The notes below the pieces were generated by a model that made no database searches, was not told the origin of the DNA, and was given only the letters and a program-made list of their open reading frames with translations. This document shows positions 54,084-64,000 of a stretch of DNA of 64,000 nt, one piece after another. Numbering within the stretch: the stretch's first letter is position 1; each line of letters starts with the position of its first letter. A program made the position numbers and the translations under genes. Location: contig NC_018214.1 in the NCBI RefSeq assembly GCF_000219625.1, positions 1,860,001 through 1,924,000 on the forward strand, in the 5' to 3' direction. This stretch comes from Zymoseptoria tritici IPO323 (Eukaryota; Ascomycota; Dothideomycetes; Mycosphaerellales; Mycosphaerellaceae).

Positions 54084-54099
54084 GAGAGAGAGAGAGAGA
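54084..54099. repeat. GA microsatellite
   Basis: Eight uninterrupted GA units in the GH71 upstream region. Confidence 0.9.
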
Positions 54100-54637
54100 T
54101 GAATGGTAGCCGCCGAGACCAGGGGCGGGCGCGTCCTTGGCGAGGTGCGCACAACACACGACACGACAATAATGTGTGGTCCGGATAAAGGAATGCAAGG
54201 ACCCAGCGCGGGTTGGCTTGATTCTCACAACAGCGGAGAGCAAGAGATGCAAGAGAGATGCAAGAGATGTTCATGCAGGAACCCGTCGCTCGGCGGATCC
54301 TCCCGGTTTCAGGCAAAGTACGGCAAGGATTATTTTGACGCCCACTTGCAAACATGTAATAAGAATCGGAAGCCATGCAATTTGGGATTCATGCGGCTGG
54401 GCAATGCGGCGTGCGACCAATCTTCCTGCACGTTATGCGCCTCTTCATTCGTCGACCGAGGTTCCAGACCCCGGCAGCCCATGTGAGTCCAGTATGCGAA
54501 CCAGGAAGTCATTTCATCTACAGATCCTTCTTCAAGGCACAGTGGTGGAGCGGTATGCTTAGCTAACAAGGGCGCGAACACACCCTATCGTCAACCGAAC
54601 ATCGCCATGCAAGGTGTCATCCTCCTCCCACGCCGCC

Positions 54638-56141
54638 TCATCTATTGTCCGCAGTAAACAGGAGGAGAGCCAAACTGTGCCGGATCCACAGCCCGGCCAG
54701 ACCACAGGCGGTCTGCATCGCCAGAATCTCCAAGGCCAACCTGTCCTCGCGGAGTGGACCCCTCCAGACCAGCCACAGGTTCAAGATGGTAAAGTTGCTC
54801 GTTTCAAGTACCCTTCCCGTCGTCGCATCCACCTTGACCCGCAGCAGTTTGAGGGTGTGCAGAATCTTCAGCACTTCACCGACAATCGGCCGCAGTGGTT
54901 TCGTGTCGAACGTCGCAACCGAAGCTTCCAGCAGCCCGGTCCGCGCATTGAAACGTGGCATTCTGTGACGCGGACACGGGACCAGAGCAAACAGCTGCGG
55001 TGCCGAGTACACAAAGTTGAAGATCTGGGGGATGAGCAGGAGGAGCAAGGTCTTGCTGAAGTGTCCCAGGATGCCCACCACGGCGAACAGCATGCCTGCG
55101 AAATAGCAGTATGTGTCTCCGACGAACACCTGTGCAGGGAACCAGTTGTGCCGCAGCAGCGCAAGCGAGACTCCGATGAACGGCAGCAGCAGGTAGATGC
55201 TGAACAGATGTGACTCCGCTGCGGGATGCGGTTGCTGTACCGTCGGTAGTAGGTACAACGCATCGTTCAAAGCAATCAAAGATGCAATCACCAAAGACTG
55301 ACCGACTTCGATCCCGTTCACCCCTGCTAGGATGTTGATGCTGTTGGGACAGAATATCGCAATGGCTGCCATGTAAGCGTAGTACAACCCACCGAGGTCG
55401 ATGAGCTCCCCCAGATACCCACGCAGTGGGAGGGGAACCACGACATGCGTGATTCCAAAGTCCACATAGTACAGACCGAGCATGGGCAGGACCGCAAATG
55501 CCGGGATGAAGAACTTGTGTCTCCATCGCATGTCAAAAGAATCGTCCAGGAAGCCGAGGATGATCGTAGATGCCAGCGTTCCGTATGCGAAACCATAGGA
55601 GGCGAGCTGTTTTCGGGGCGGTTAGCGGACGTGACACGGCAGGATGCGGGTAAGTCGCCTTGCCTTTCTCAGGGGGAAGCGGTGGAGAAATCGGCCTGTC
55701 TCGAGCTGCTGTGCCTCCAATATCGCATCCATGTTTCCCGCCGCAGACGTCACCTGGATCATGTCTCGCTTGAAGGCAAACGGCAGGAAATTGATGATGG
55801 CGAGGAGGTAGACCAAGGCGCTGATCAGTCCCATCAACTCCGGTCTGCAGTTGTTGTCAGCAGGTGCATTTATTGATTGGCATGGCAGCAGTCGGTGTGT
55901 TTCATTCTTACAATTCAATGGGATTCTTCTTGGAGAGATCTTTTCCCTTGTAGCCTCGCTTGAGGAAGACATCGCCCGTCCATCGTATTACCGCGTAGGA
56001 AAATGCAAATGCAAGACCACTGATGGCGAGTGACGCGTAAAGAGGCTCGCCATCACTTTGCCAAGCGTTGATGAGGATGGCGATGCAAGCGACGGACAGA
56101 ATCCCCAATGAATACACTTCTGTGCCGCTCAGGGGCTGCAT
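54638..56141 (-). CDS. ALG7: UDP-N-acetylglucosamine-dolichyl-phosphate GlcNAc-1-phosphotransferase
   Basis: Three exons, complement(54638..55606,55664..55844,55912..56141), 459 aa. This ER enzyme performs the first step of N-glycan precursor synthesis, moving GlcNAc-1-phosphate from UDP-GlcNAc to dolichyl phosphate. Signatures: GFLDDSFDMRWRHKFFIPAFAVLP with the DD pair, YYVDFGITHVVVPLP, PNSINILAGVNGIEVGQ and VFVGDTYCYFAGM, plus about ten membrane helices and the basic CPRHRMPRFNARTGL loop. The second intron runs from GCAAGG to AACAG: a GC-AG intron, with a CTAAC branch site and no usable GT donor; the join K-LASYGFAYGTL matches the family. The gene is divergent from SEH1 with 392 bp between starts. 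Confidence 0.95.
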
Positions 56142-56533
56142 GGCTGACCGTCACCGAGAAGAGTCGTGGATGAGATGGCGATGCATCATTTCTTTATGAT
56201 AGACGATCGTCGGTTAAATCACAGAAAGACAGCTGGCTTGGGTCAACCGAATGGGGCAACGCTAGTCCCATCGCGGGCCGTCCCGAGATCCACTTCCTGT
56301 CCACTCACAATCGAGTTCCACAGACGACATCCTTCTCAAACACAGACGTCGCACACAAGGTCAATCTTCGTCGCAAGGTCCAGCTCGAGCGTCAAACGTG
56401 GTCGGTGGAACGGACAATGCAGTGAGCTCAACACCTCCGTGCGACTGCTCACGATGGACGGATGGCAGCCAATGATTGAGAAGTGCAGAGTAGCAGACCA
56501 TTGAAAGATCCTGGTATACAGCAGCAACAAGAA
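56142..56533. promoter_or_regulatory. divergent promoter region of ALG7 and SEH1
   Basis: 392 bp between head-to-head starts of two essential-type genes. No specific motif identified. Confidence 0.4.
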
Positions 56534-57700
56534 ATGACCTCCAACAATGGCTTCCATCGCTTCTCGCATGGCCACCAAGACCTGCTGCTAGCCGTGAGCT
56601 ACAACTTCTATGGCACCCGCATGGCGTCCGCATCCGCCGACCACAAAGTCAAAGTCTGGGATCGCAACGACCAAACCGGCCAATGGATCGTGACAGACGT
56701 CTGGACCGCCCACGACGCCGAAGTCACCGACGTGAAATGGAACGGCCCTTTCGTAGGCGAACACCTCGCCACCATCGGCGAAGACGGCCTCTTCAAAATC
56801 TGGCAAGAAGACGTCAACGAACCCCCCAACTCCGGCCGAAGATTCAAACCCATCTTCCAACAGTCCACCTCCACGGGAGTCCCCTACGCCTCCCTCGACC
56901 TCAAAAACATCGCCGCGGAAACTTACCTCGCCATGATCACCCGCGACGGCTACCTCACCATCTGCTCCCCAGAAGACCACGACGACCTCTCCGCCTGGCG
57001 CGTCATGTGGTCCGACTACCTGGTCCCCACCCCGCCACGAACCGAAGAAACCGCCTTCCGCCTCAGCTGGCACAAGGAGAAGATCCCCGCCTGGCCCGCC
57101 GTACTCGCCGGTCTCGACCGGAAATCCCTCAGCCTCGCCGTCGCAGTCGGCACATCCGTCCGCGTCTTCCGAACAGACAAGGATCGCAAATTCTACACGG
57201 CCGCCGTGCTGGACGGTGCCACGGAACTGGTGCGAGACGTCGATTGGGCGAACGGTAGCATGCGGGGATTCGACGCGATTGCTACAGCGAGCAAAGACGG
57301 ACACATCCGGATCTACGAGCTGCACACGCCCGGCGCATCATCCCTACCCACCTCTCTCGCGGGATCCGTGGCAGGCGACAACGAAACCAGTCACAACACT
57401 TCCAGTCCTTCCATAAGCAAACCATCCACGACGACGAGATCCGGCATAGGCGCCGGCCTCGCCCTCGGCGCCCGGGGAAGCCGTGATGAGAATGCCCGAG
57501 CGCCAGGCGCCGTGAAGCAAGAGGCCAAATTGGTCGCGGAGATTGCGGCGCACAGTCACGTCCCTTGGCGCGTCAGCTGGGCTCCCATGGCGGACATGTT
57601 GCTTTCGACGGGGGATGATGGTTGCACGAGGATTTGGAAGAAGTCGGTTGAGGGGAAGTGGGCAGAGGCGGCGGAGATTGATGTTTTCAAGGGGGCGTGA
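56534..57700 (+). CDS. SEH1: nucleoporin SEH1 (WD40 protein)
   Basis: Single exon, 388 aa, starting MTSNNGFHRFSHGHQDLLLAVSYNFYGTRMASASADH. WD40 repeats: DHKVKVWD (about residue 36), TAHDAEVTDVKWNGP...ATIGEDGLFKIW (about 60-90), a middle repeat with YLTICS, SVRVFRTD (about 210), the repeat ending ASKDGHIRIYELH (about 250), and the last HVPWRVSWAPMADMLLSTGDDGCTRIWKK (about 345-373). A disordered Ser/Thr/Gly insert lies at about 260-330, common in filamentous fungi. Seh1 belongs both to the Y complex of the nuclear pore and to the SEA complex that regulates TORC1 at the vacuole. The preceding in-frame codons have no ATG with better context. Confidence 0.94.
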   Translation: MTSNNGFHRFSHGHQDLLLAVSYNFYGTRMASASADHKVKVWDRNDQTGQWIVTDVWTAHDAEVTDVKWNGPFVGEHLATIGEDGLFKIWQEDVNEPPNSGRRFKPIFQQSTSTGVPYASLDLKNIAAETYLAMITRDGYLTICSPEDHDDLSAWRVMWSDYLVPTPPRTEETAFRLSWHKEKIPAWPAVLAGLDRKSLSLAVAVGTSVRVFRTDKDRKFYTAAVLDGATELVRDVDWANGSMRGFDAIATASKDGHIRIYELHTPGASSLPTSLAGSVAGDNETSHNTSSPSISKPSTTTRSGIGAGLALGARGSRDENARAPGAVKQEAKLVAEIAAHSHVPWRVSWAPMADMLLSTGDDGCTRIWKKSVEGKWAEAAEIDVFKGA

Positions 57701-58127
57701 GGCCAATGGGTGATGGTGAGGCTGAAGAGTGGGGGGCAAAAATTTCGCGGATCGCATGATGTGCATCGGTCGTGCGAATTTTATCCCGGTGGTGCGAACC
57801 ATTGTTGACGTGCAGTAGTGTGATGAACATGGCCGGAAGGAGAATTGTCAGGAGATGAGAGCCGGATATGCTCGTTCAACAGGAGAGAACGCTAGTATAC
57901 AGTATGCACAAACATTACATGTGCGCCGCCACGATGCAATGACAATTCCCACCTACACAATCGACGCACAACGGCGCTCGTCGAACAAAGTACCAAATCT
58001 CAGTGCTCCCTCAGCTCAAATTCAACGTCCAGTGCGCCGTTCATGTGTCTCCTCCCAGTTGTGTTGCCAATTCCCTCTATTATCCCTTTACAACCGTCTG
58101 CTCCAGTATCTGTCGCATCTGAAGCAA
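57701..58127. other. intergenic region between convergent genes
   Basis: 427 bp; nothing recognised. Confidence 0.4.
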
Positions 58128-58975
58128 TCACTCCAACTGTTTCTGAAATCGCTTCCGCAAGCTATTATTCACAACCCCTCCAAACCCAAATGCCGGCACA
58201 ATCCGACACATTCTCGCAAGCGAACTCTTCAGCCAATCTAGCCTCACCTTTTGCAACCTCTCCCTGACCGTCGTGTCCCCGTTACGATTGTAGATGTCCA
58301 GTCCGTAGAGGTGAAAGGGCGTGCTGATAAGCTGTATCGCCGCCGGAGCGAGGAACTGTGCAGCCGACGTCCGACTCATGTACTTCTCCGCGGCCTCGCT
58401 GAGAGGAAGTCGCGGAGCGATCAAAGGCGGGAGGTTGAAGGAGGCGAAGATTGTCATTGCGTCGCGGACGGCGAAGAGGGCGTAGGTTACAGGAGGGACC
58501 GGGCGGCTGGAGACTACCCCAAACATCTTCGTAAATTGTGAGTCTTTGACCATTGTGAGGCTCACGTTCGCGACGCTAGTGGCTGCGAATTTCGAGACGC
58601 CGGAGGTGGTGGTGCTGGCGGAGCGGTTTTTCGTGGTGGACTTGAAGGTATCCAGGACGTTGGCGGAGAGGTAGGTGCCGCCGTAGACCATGAGGATCAG
58701 GCCGAAGGTCTTGGAGGTGAGGTAGAGGTGTGGGCGGAGGAGGAGTTGTGTGAGCGAGGCGCGGACGGAGGTCATGAGTTGGCGTTTGCCAGAGGCATTT
58801 TCCATGATGGCTCTGGGGATGTTGTCAGCCTTCTTCGTCCCGTACAGCACTTCGTTCGGCAAACTCACTTGTCAACCATGCTCACGATCGGAGCAACCAT
58901 AGCTCCAGCTGTAGCACCGCAAGCAGCATCAACCGCGAGCCGTTGGCCCAAATGTTTGGTGTTCCATTCCGACAT
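58128..58975 (-). CDS. conserved fungal protein, probable mitochondrial membrane protein
   Basis: Two exons, complement(58128..58812,58869..58975), 263 aa; intron GTGAGT...CCCAG. Exon 1 encodes MSEWNTKHLGQRLAVDAACGATAGAMVAPIVSMVDK, whose small-residue/Gly-rich segment and Asp-Lys ending recall carrier-like proteins. Hydrophobic segments at about residues 60-80 (GLILMVYGGTYLSANVLDTF), 140-160 and 185-205. The closing block VRLDWLKSSLARMCRIVPAFGFGGVVNNSLRKRF is conserved in filamentous fungi as I remember it. I know no experimentally defined function; mitochondrial location is inferred from the basic, carrier-like character. Confidence 0.85.
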
Positions 58976-60061
58976 CTTTGTCGTTTTAGCGGTGTCTATT
59001 AAACTGCTCGATTATCTGTTTTGTGTAATCTTCCCTTCTTCCCAGCTCTTATCTCGTGCAGAAACTACCTGCAGATCTCCGAGACCGGCAACCGTATTCG
59101 TTCGATCCTAAAGGCCTCGTCGGCATGGGCGATGATGTTGGCCTCCAATGGCAGCGGAGGCTTGGCTGATGTGGACTCGTGCTTCTTGCGGTTGTCGTAG
59201 TCGTGGATGAGTAGCTTCGAAGGATATCCGAGGTGAGGTAAGGTATGAGGTACTTTTGTATGACATGCCGATGGCTTTGTTTATAGCTCCACTAGAGCTT
59301 TTTCTGCTCCGGAGCTGGGGCCGGCTGAAGTCTGCCTTGCTTACACGAACTCACAGGGCACCGTGCTCTTTAGACCAACTTCTGTTGTTCTGCATTAATG
59401 TCCTTCGAATGCTGCAGCTCAAAATGATCTGTGGGAGATGGGCACTCAACTCGAAACACAGTTCCCATCTCACTCTACTCGAATATGCCGGGTCGACAAC
59501 AGCGATCCTCCGAGCGACTCCTTGGATGAGAACACAAGCCTGGAATAGAGTACTGCTATGTCTGTTCCATCGTGGCCCATGACTTCGGCACGGGATAGAA
59601 TACAGCCATATCTTGGAAGGTAAGATGTCGGCCGCTTGCTGTGCCCGTGATCTATCATGCGATACTCTGCCGCCAAGGACGTCCACTCATCTATGTGATC
59701 AGTTCTCAAGTGCTCTGAGACGCCGCGCACCGATGCCGATGACAAGGTATGTCATATATGGCATCGACTTGCAACCTTGATCGAGACTTTCATGCGAGGA
59801 CAGGTGAGACCATCGATCGCTCCGCCTCCCAACAAGCAGATGGTCTTTCCATCGCTCGTCTCGCATTCGCGTAAGTATCCCAATGAGGAAGTCGTCGTTA
59901 ACACGGGATTTGTGGCATGAGAAGTGTCGTCACGATCTCGAGATCAACAACAACGTGCACTATAAAGAACAGGTCATGTTCATCGAACCGGACCGCAGGA
60001 AATTTGCATTTGAAATACACAGCACACGATTCTCAGGTGCTTCGCTCGAATTCTCGCGAGT
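58976..60061. other. intergenic region between divergent genes
   Basis: 1086 bp, upstream of both the probable mitochondrial protein and the RTA1 gene. Only short open frames; no repeat or RNA gene recognised. Confidence 0.45.
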
Positions 60062-60959
60062 ATGACTTCTCAGGTCCGAGGTTACATTGATCCCAACTTT
60101 CCAAATCCCATGGGACCCAACGATGCGTCTATCATCATATATGGATAAGCATGAGCTGATGTGAATACGTTGACAGCTTTTTTAATTTGCGTCTCTCAGC
60201 TACACGCCCTCCCTCGCCGTCGGAGTCCTTGGCGTCGTGCTCTTCTCCATCGCAGCAATCACTCACGCCTACCTCCTCTTTCGACACCGGACCTGGTATT
60301 TCACACCCATACTAGTCGGCACAATCATGGAGATCGTCGGCTATGTCTTCCGTATCCTGTCCAGCCAGCAAGACCCATACTCGGTTCCTTGGTTCGTGGT
60401 GCAGTACTTCTTCATCGTCGTGGCTCCTGTCATGTTCAGCGCGGCAATTTACACGCTCGTGTCCGTCATGATCGACATCTACGGGCGGCAATACGCTCCT
60501 CTACCGCCAAAGGTCGTGCTGGCAGTCTTCATCACCTGCGATGTGGCGGCTACGATCATCCAAGTTGCCGGCGCCGCGCTCGTGGGAGTGGCCTACTCGA
60601 ACCAGAAGGACCCGACGACCTACAACAACATCCTACTGGCAGGTTTGGCGTTCCAGGTGTTCTCATTCGCCGTCTTTCTGGTCGTTCTGGCGTGGACTTT
60701 GGTCAAAGCAAGAGTGAGCCCGGCCAAGATCAGCAGGAGCTTCATCACAGGCCTCATCATTGCGACCCTGGCCGTATATCTCAGGACCTGCTTCCGTCTG
60801 GCAGAGACGGCTGAAGGACTGATGGAAGAGCTGTCGACGCATGAAGTTTACTTCGGGTGTCTGGAATTCGCGCCGGTCGTTGTCGCGGTGTTCATCTTCA
60901 CGTATTGGCATCCAGGGCGATGGCTGAAGGCGGACATCTTGGAGAAGCATGAAGCATGA
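60062..60959 (+). CDS. RTA1-family lipid-translocating exporter-like membrane protein
   Basis: Proposed two exons, join(60062..60144,60200..60959), 280 aa. Exon 1 encodes the conserved start IDPNFPNPMGPNDASIIIYG and exon 2 continues YTPSLAVGVLGVVLF. Seven membrane helices follow with WYFTPILVGTIMEIVGYVFRILS, QYFFIVVAPVMFSAAIYTLV, ITCDVAATIIQVAGAAL and LRTCFRLAETAEG, typical of RTA1/Rsb1 proteins tied to 7-aminocholesterol resistance and long-chain-base transport. The frame demands a join after ..TATGG, but the next bases are ATAAGC where GTAAGC would be expected, giving an AT-AG intron; without removal the frame stops at once (TAA 60146). So this is either a rare splice site, a sequence error or a damaging mutation. 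Confidence 0.85.
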
Positions 60960-61008
60960 AAGTGAAGCAATCCAAATCTTTGATGTACCACATTCCAATT
61001 CTCGGCCA

Positions 61009-61682
61009 TCATATCCCAGCCTGCTCCTCCCACGTACATCCTCCTTTATGCAAGACAGTATGGTTGAGCTCCGTGCCTGGAGTGAGAGGAACTTGCAACG
61101 CAACCGTGTCTTCATTAGCAGGATACTCAGTTCCATGCCCATATACACTGACATCAGCGGTGTCCTATCTTGAGGTCAGCAAAGCGCCATGTTCGACCAG
61201 CATAGACCCATATGACACTTCCTACCTCAGCAAAGATCAACCCATACTTCCCCCCAATAACCCACGCATCATCCGTACAATTTGGAAGCGTGATATGCAC
61301 CAGCCCGGACAAGAACGTCACAAATCTGACGCACACGAATAAGCAATAAAAAAAAAGTTTATGGACTCGCTCGATCGGCGGGAAGAAGGTGTACATACTG
61401 CGCAGCAGGAGCTCTATGCAACCCAGCATTTGTCCGCGGCGGAATCACGGTGTACGAGACATTGCTGGCTTCTCCGAGATACACGGATAGTGCGCCGACG
61501 GTACCTGGAGTTGTGCTCACGGCGAAGTTTTCGAGACCCCAGCATTCGAGGGTTGAGACGTTGTTGGATGCGGTTATGGCTGTGATGTTTAGGGCTGAGT
61601 TCGAGGTTTCTTGGGAGGTGGTGAGGGGTGAAAAGAGGATGAGTAGGATGGGGATGAGACGGGCTTTGGTGAAGGGATACAT
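61009..61682 (-). CDS. small secreted protein of a conserved fungal family
   Basis: Three exons, complement(61009..61164,61226..61325,61399..61682), 179 aa; introns GTATGT...GTCAG and GTAGGA...GATAG. Residues 1-23 are a signal peptide (MYPFTKARLIPILLILFSPLTTS). The mature protein has NVSTLECWGLENFAVSTTPGT, GLHRAPAAQ, FLSGLVHITLPN, DDAWVIGGKYGLIFA and DTADVSVYGHGTEYPANEDTVALQVP, a pattern common to many uncharacterised secreted or cell-surface fungal proteins of about 180-200 aa with two to three Cys. Several NxS/T glycosylation sites. Function unknown. It converges on the RTA1 gene with 49 bp between stops. Confidence 0.88.
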
Positions 61683-62159
61683 GTTCGACGATGTTTGAAT
61701 GAAGATGGTTGGTCGTTGTCAGTAAAAGCTAGAAGCGGTCAGTGGGCCCCCGCAGTTGACGACCTGATAAAAGGTAGATTTGCTAGCCTGCTACAAGCTA
61801 CGGGTGTCTCGTACAAAAGATTCTGATCGCTCTCTCGTCCGGACCGGCATCATCTCGGCTTCAATGTTGGATAATGTGCAAGCAGACGTGTCTCTACGGG
61901 ACGGGTGCAAGGTCATGCCTCGTATGAAGGAGCTATGGATCGGCACTAAGGTAGTACGTACCGTACCGAATAGGAAGGCGTCGTATTCGACCAGCAAGGT
62001 TCAAAGGATTCGAGCTTCGCCGTACATCGACTTCAGCTTTCGGTGTCAAGTCTGTATGACGCTTCGACTTCTTATCATCGCATCCGACAGTGAATGTTCA
62101 CCGTATACCTGCTTGATCATGTCCGCTGTTGAGCAAGCTCTCTCGATTACGTCCAAAGA

Positions 62160-62917
62160 TGAGCAGCAACATCTCGAGCTTCAAATCCGTCTTCAAAGTC
62201 GACATCAAGCGGACATGCCGAGCTGAAAGACTCGCTGCCGCGAGCGCTCGTACCACGAAGGGCTCATAAAAAGACTCGCAATGGCTGCTTGACTTGCAAG
62301 AGACGCAGAGTCAAGATAAGTACGCCGAAAAGACAAAGCCCAGCGATCTGCGACTTCCGGACAGTGATCTACCTGTACGGGAGAGACATGACTCTTCACT
62401 CGCATTGCGGACCGATTGTGCTTTCGGCAGATGATAGCAACGGCGTCCTCGGGCGAGAGACCGGATGTTGCTTGCAGGCCTGCCGCGGGCTTTCGTCGAG
62501 TTGTGTCAGTTGGAGGAAGACTCTTGCTATGAGAATGATGCATACCACCGAACCCTGCGGACACTGACGCCGCTGTTTCTTCTCGAGTCGTCCGCGGAGA
62601 ACTTCACGCCACTAATAACATTCATTGTTTGGACTTGATCGGATCTGAAGCCGTTGCTAAGGAGGAGGGATTATCGGGCTCTGCTCTTGTTAGCGTACTG
62701 GTATGCGATATTTGGGCAGATCGGGCAGTGGTGGATTGAGAAGAGGGCGAGGTCGGAGTGTCGTGTTATAGTGAGGTAGTTGTCGATGCGGGCCGATGTG
62801 GATATGGGGAGTCTGCTACGGTTTCCAGCTGCATTGGGTGCTGGTGATGAACTGTTGGCTCGGAAATGTCTGAAAGAGATTGTCGGGGATCTCGGACCAA
62901 CGAACGTGGACTTGTAA
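62160..62917 (+). pseudogene. remnant of a Zn(II)2Cys6 transcription factor gene
   Basis: The 5' piece (about 62262-62323) reads HKKTRNGCLTCKRRRVK, the first half of a Zn2Cys6 cluster, at a site where fungal genes usually have a GTAAGT intron; here ATAAGT follows. A piece near 62461-62515 reads CCLQACRGLSSSCVSW, resembling the second half. The 3' piece (62645-62917) reads LKPLLRRRDYRALLLLAYWYAIFGQ..WWIEKRARSE and, past an in-frame TAG at 62777, LSMRADVDMGSLLRFPAALG, which matches the usual C-terminus of such regulators. The 300-400 middle residues of the family are missing. I read this as a deleted and mutated copy, not a working gene. Confidence is moderate because the pieces are short. Confidence 0.55.
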
Positions 62918-63083
62918 AATGTGTCGATAATTTGCTGCAGTCAATGAAAGTGGCACGAGGTCAACATGCACAAGGTCTTCTGTGGAGTCGTCAAAGGTGA
63001 GGCGTCCCGCATGTTGATTCATCATCCATATCGTTGCGGCGAAATGTCAGAGCGAAGATGAAGGATGCGAGCAATTATGTGGC

Positions 63084-63867
63084 TCACACAATGTTCTTTG
63101 CCAGCCATGCTTCCCAGTCGTCCTTGCTGAAACTGCTCTCAATGCCGTTCTCCACGATTCCCTGCACAGAGGTCAGCAAGGATTCTTTTCATCAGAGAAT
63201 AGGGTATCGCAGGACTAACGTTGAAGAGTACAGTCGGTGTAACGTGGACGCCCTGCAGACGAGCAGCCTACGGCGAGTCAGTCTGCGTCAATAGCATAGA
63301 GCACCGTGGATCTCACCTTCACCAACAACTTCAGATCATTGGTCACCTTATTCCCACCGTTGAGCCCGCCATCCTTATCCGGCTTATCAGAAATCTCCAA
63401 CAGACTGTAAATCTTCTTGTCATCGAGCCCGACACCGCCAGCCAACTTCGCGAGTCTCTCATAAGTCTTGTTGCGAGGCTCATGGACAACATTCGCATCG
63501 AAGTACTCCGTCTGCTTGTCAAACAGCGCTTTGCTGAAGGCCCAGAACTTATCCGGTTGGGTCTGTAGCACGGCAACTCCAGCCTCGTGGACGAGTGTCG
63601 ATGATGGGTGCCATGGCTGGATCACTTGACGGAAGATGAGCTGGACCTTGCCGGGGTATTTCTTCTTGATCACTGGATACACGTTGTCGTATACTGTATC
63701 GAACATCTTCTTGCTGAAAGGGCAGACATAGTCGAGGACTGGAGTTTGGTTAGGTCAATGGCTTTCGAGGACAACTGTCGACACATACACAGCTCGAGCG
63801 TGTGGAGTGTTTCCGGGTTGGCTGCTGCTACGAGCTTTTGGCCGGCGAATTTGGGTGCGAGCGCCAT
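63084..63867 (-). CDS. DsbA-like thioredoxin-fold protein
   Basis: Four exons, complement(63084..63161,63220..63267,63317..63738,63789..63867), 208 aa; all introns GT-AG and in frame. The protein starts MALAPKFAGQKLVAAANPETLHTLELFLDYVCPFSKKMF. The thioredoxin-fold active site CPFS (about residue 33-36) has a single Cys, as in many DsbA/glutathione S-transferase kappa-like fungal proteins, so it is probably not a dithiol oxidase. Later blocks: LIFRQVIQPWHPSSTLVHEAGVAVLQ, KFWAFSKALFDKQTEYFD, the cis-Pro segment GVHVTPTVLFNGIVENGIESSFSKDDWEAWL. No signal peptide; likely cytosolic. The role is inferred to be redox or glutathione-linked. Confidence 0.9.
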
Positions 63868-64000
63868 TGTGATGATTTGATCGTATGTGCAGGAGGAGAG
63901 TACCGCTCACTTTGAAAGAGTCTTGAGATATATAGTTGTTCAAGAGCTGATGATGTTTTGACGAGGTTGGATTTCATCATCGTCGAGAGACGTCAGCACA
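63868..64000. other. upstream region of the DsbA-like gene
   Basis: 133 bp to the window edge; contains tatata (63930-63935) about 65 bp before the start codon, a possible TATA element. Confidence 0.35.

Larger units (their letters stand above)
53533..54637. other. intergenic region with simple repeats
   Basis: 1105 bp containing the GH71 promoter and the ALG7 3' end. It holds two microsatellites (listed separately) and otherwise only chance open frames. Confidence 0.5.

Noticed and set aside
56588..57325. 245-codon - strand frame opposite SEH1
   Set aside because: Antisense of a clear WD40 gene; Gly/Val/Asp-rich mirror composition.
60145..60150. RIP mutation as the cause of the RTA1 donor change
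   Set aside because: The changed G would be preceded by G, not T, so it is not in the CpA/TpG context typical of RIP.
1..64000. tRNA or rRNA genes, CRISPR arrays, intact transposons
   Set aside because: None recognised by eye; a tRNA could still be missed because secondary structure was not computed.

Overview
This window is nuclear DNA of a filamentous ascomycete (Pezizomycotina; the gene content fits a Dothideomycete, though I cannot fix the order). The evidence is many short introns (about 40-85 bp, mostly GTRNGY...CTRAC...AG), single-copy eukaryotic genes (ORC4, ALG7, SEH1, TVP23) and typical filamentous-fungal families (RTA1, GFA, LaeA-like methyltransferase, PNP-NACHT-ankyrin NLR, C2H2 regulators). 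All gene models were assembled by hand from open frames plus splice signals, and all spliced models are in frame. No tRNA, rRNA, intact transposon or CRISPR was seen.

Region 1 (1-13.4 kb) is the most interesting. After TVP23 there is a multi-exon gene for a kinase-like (DUF7580-type) plus subtilisin (S8) protein. It converges, 112 bp away, on a 277-aa gene that resembles fungal gasdermin-like proteins of the RCD-1/HET-Q1 type. This is the gene arrangement of the known fungal gasdermin/protease cell-death pairs. Immediately beyond lie a C2H2-ankyrin protein and a PNP-NACHT-ankyrin NLR. The block reads as an immunity, incompatibility or regulated-cell-death island.

Region 2 (13.4-24 kb) carries a PAQR/hemolysin-III membrane receptor and a 7TM GPCR-like protein. 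Next come two paralogous small secreted proteins in a tandem segmental duplication whose edge includes the 3' end of the GPCR gene. An SR-type nuclear cyclophilin and a secreted GDSL (CE16-like) esterase follow.

Region 3 (24-37.2 kb) holds four C2H2 zinc-finger genes, all on the + strand, with a tandem GFA-domain protein among them and long gene-poor gaps. Two of these zinc-finger proteins have a hydrophobic segment at or near the N-terminus.

Region 4 (37.5-64 kb) is mostly housekeeping and metabolism: ORC4, a divergent methyltransferase, an SDR, an R3H-associated protein, a small orphan, a class II aldolase divergent from an amidase, a GH71 alpha-1,3-glucanase, ALG7 divergent from SEH1, a conserved probable mitochondrial protein, an RTA1 transporter-like protein, a small secreted protein, a decayed Zn2Cys6 regulator and a DsbA-like thioredoxin-fold protein. 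Three introns in the window use GC-AG boundaries, and the RTA1 gene has a G-to-A change at its only donor.
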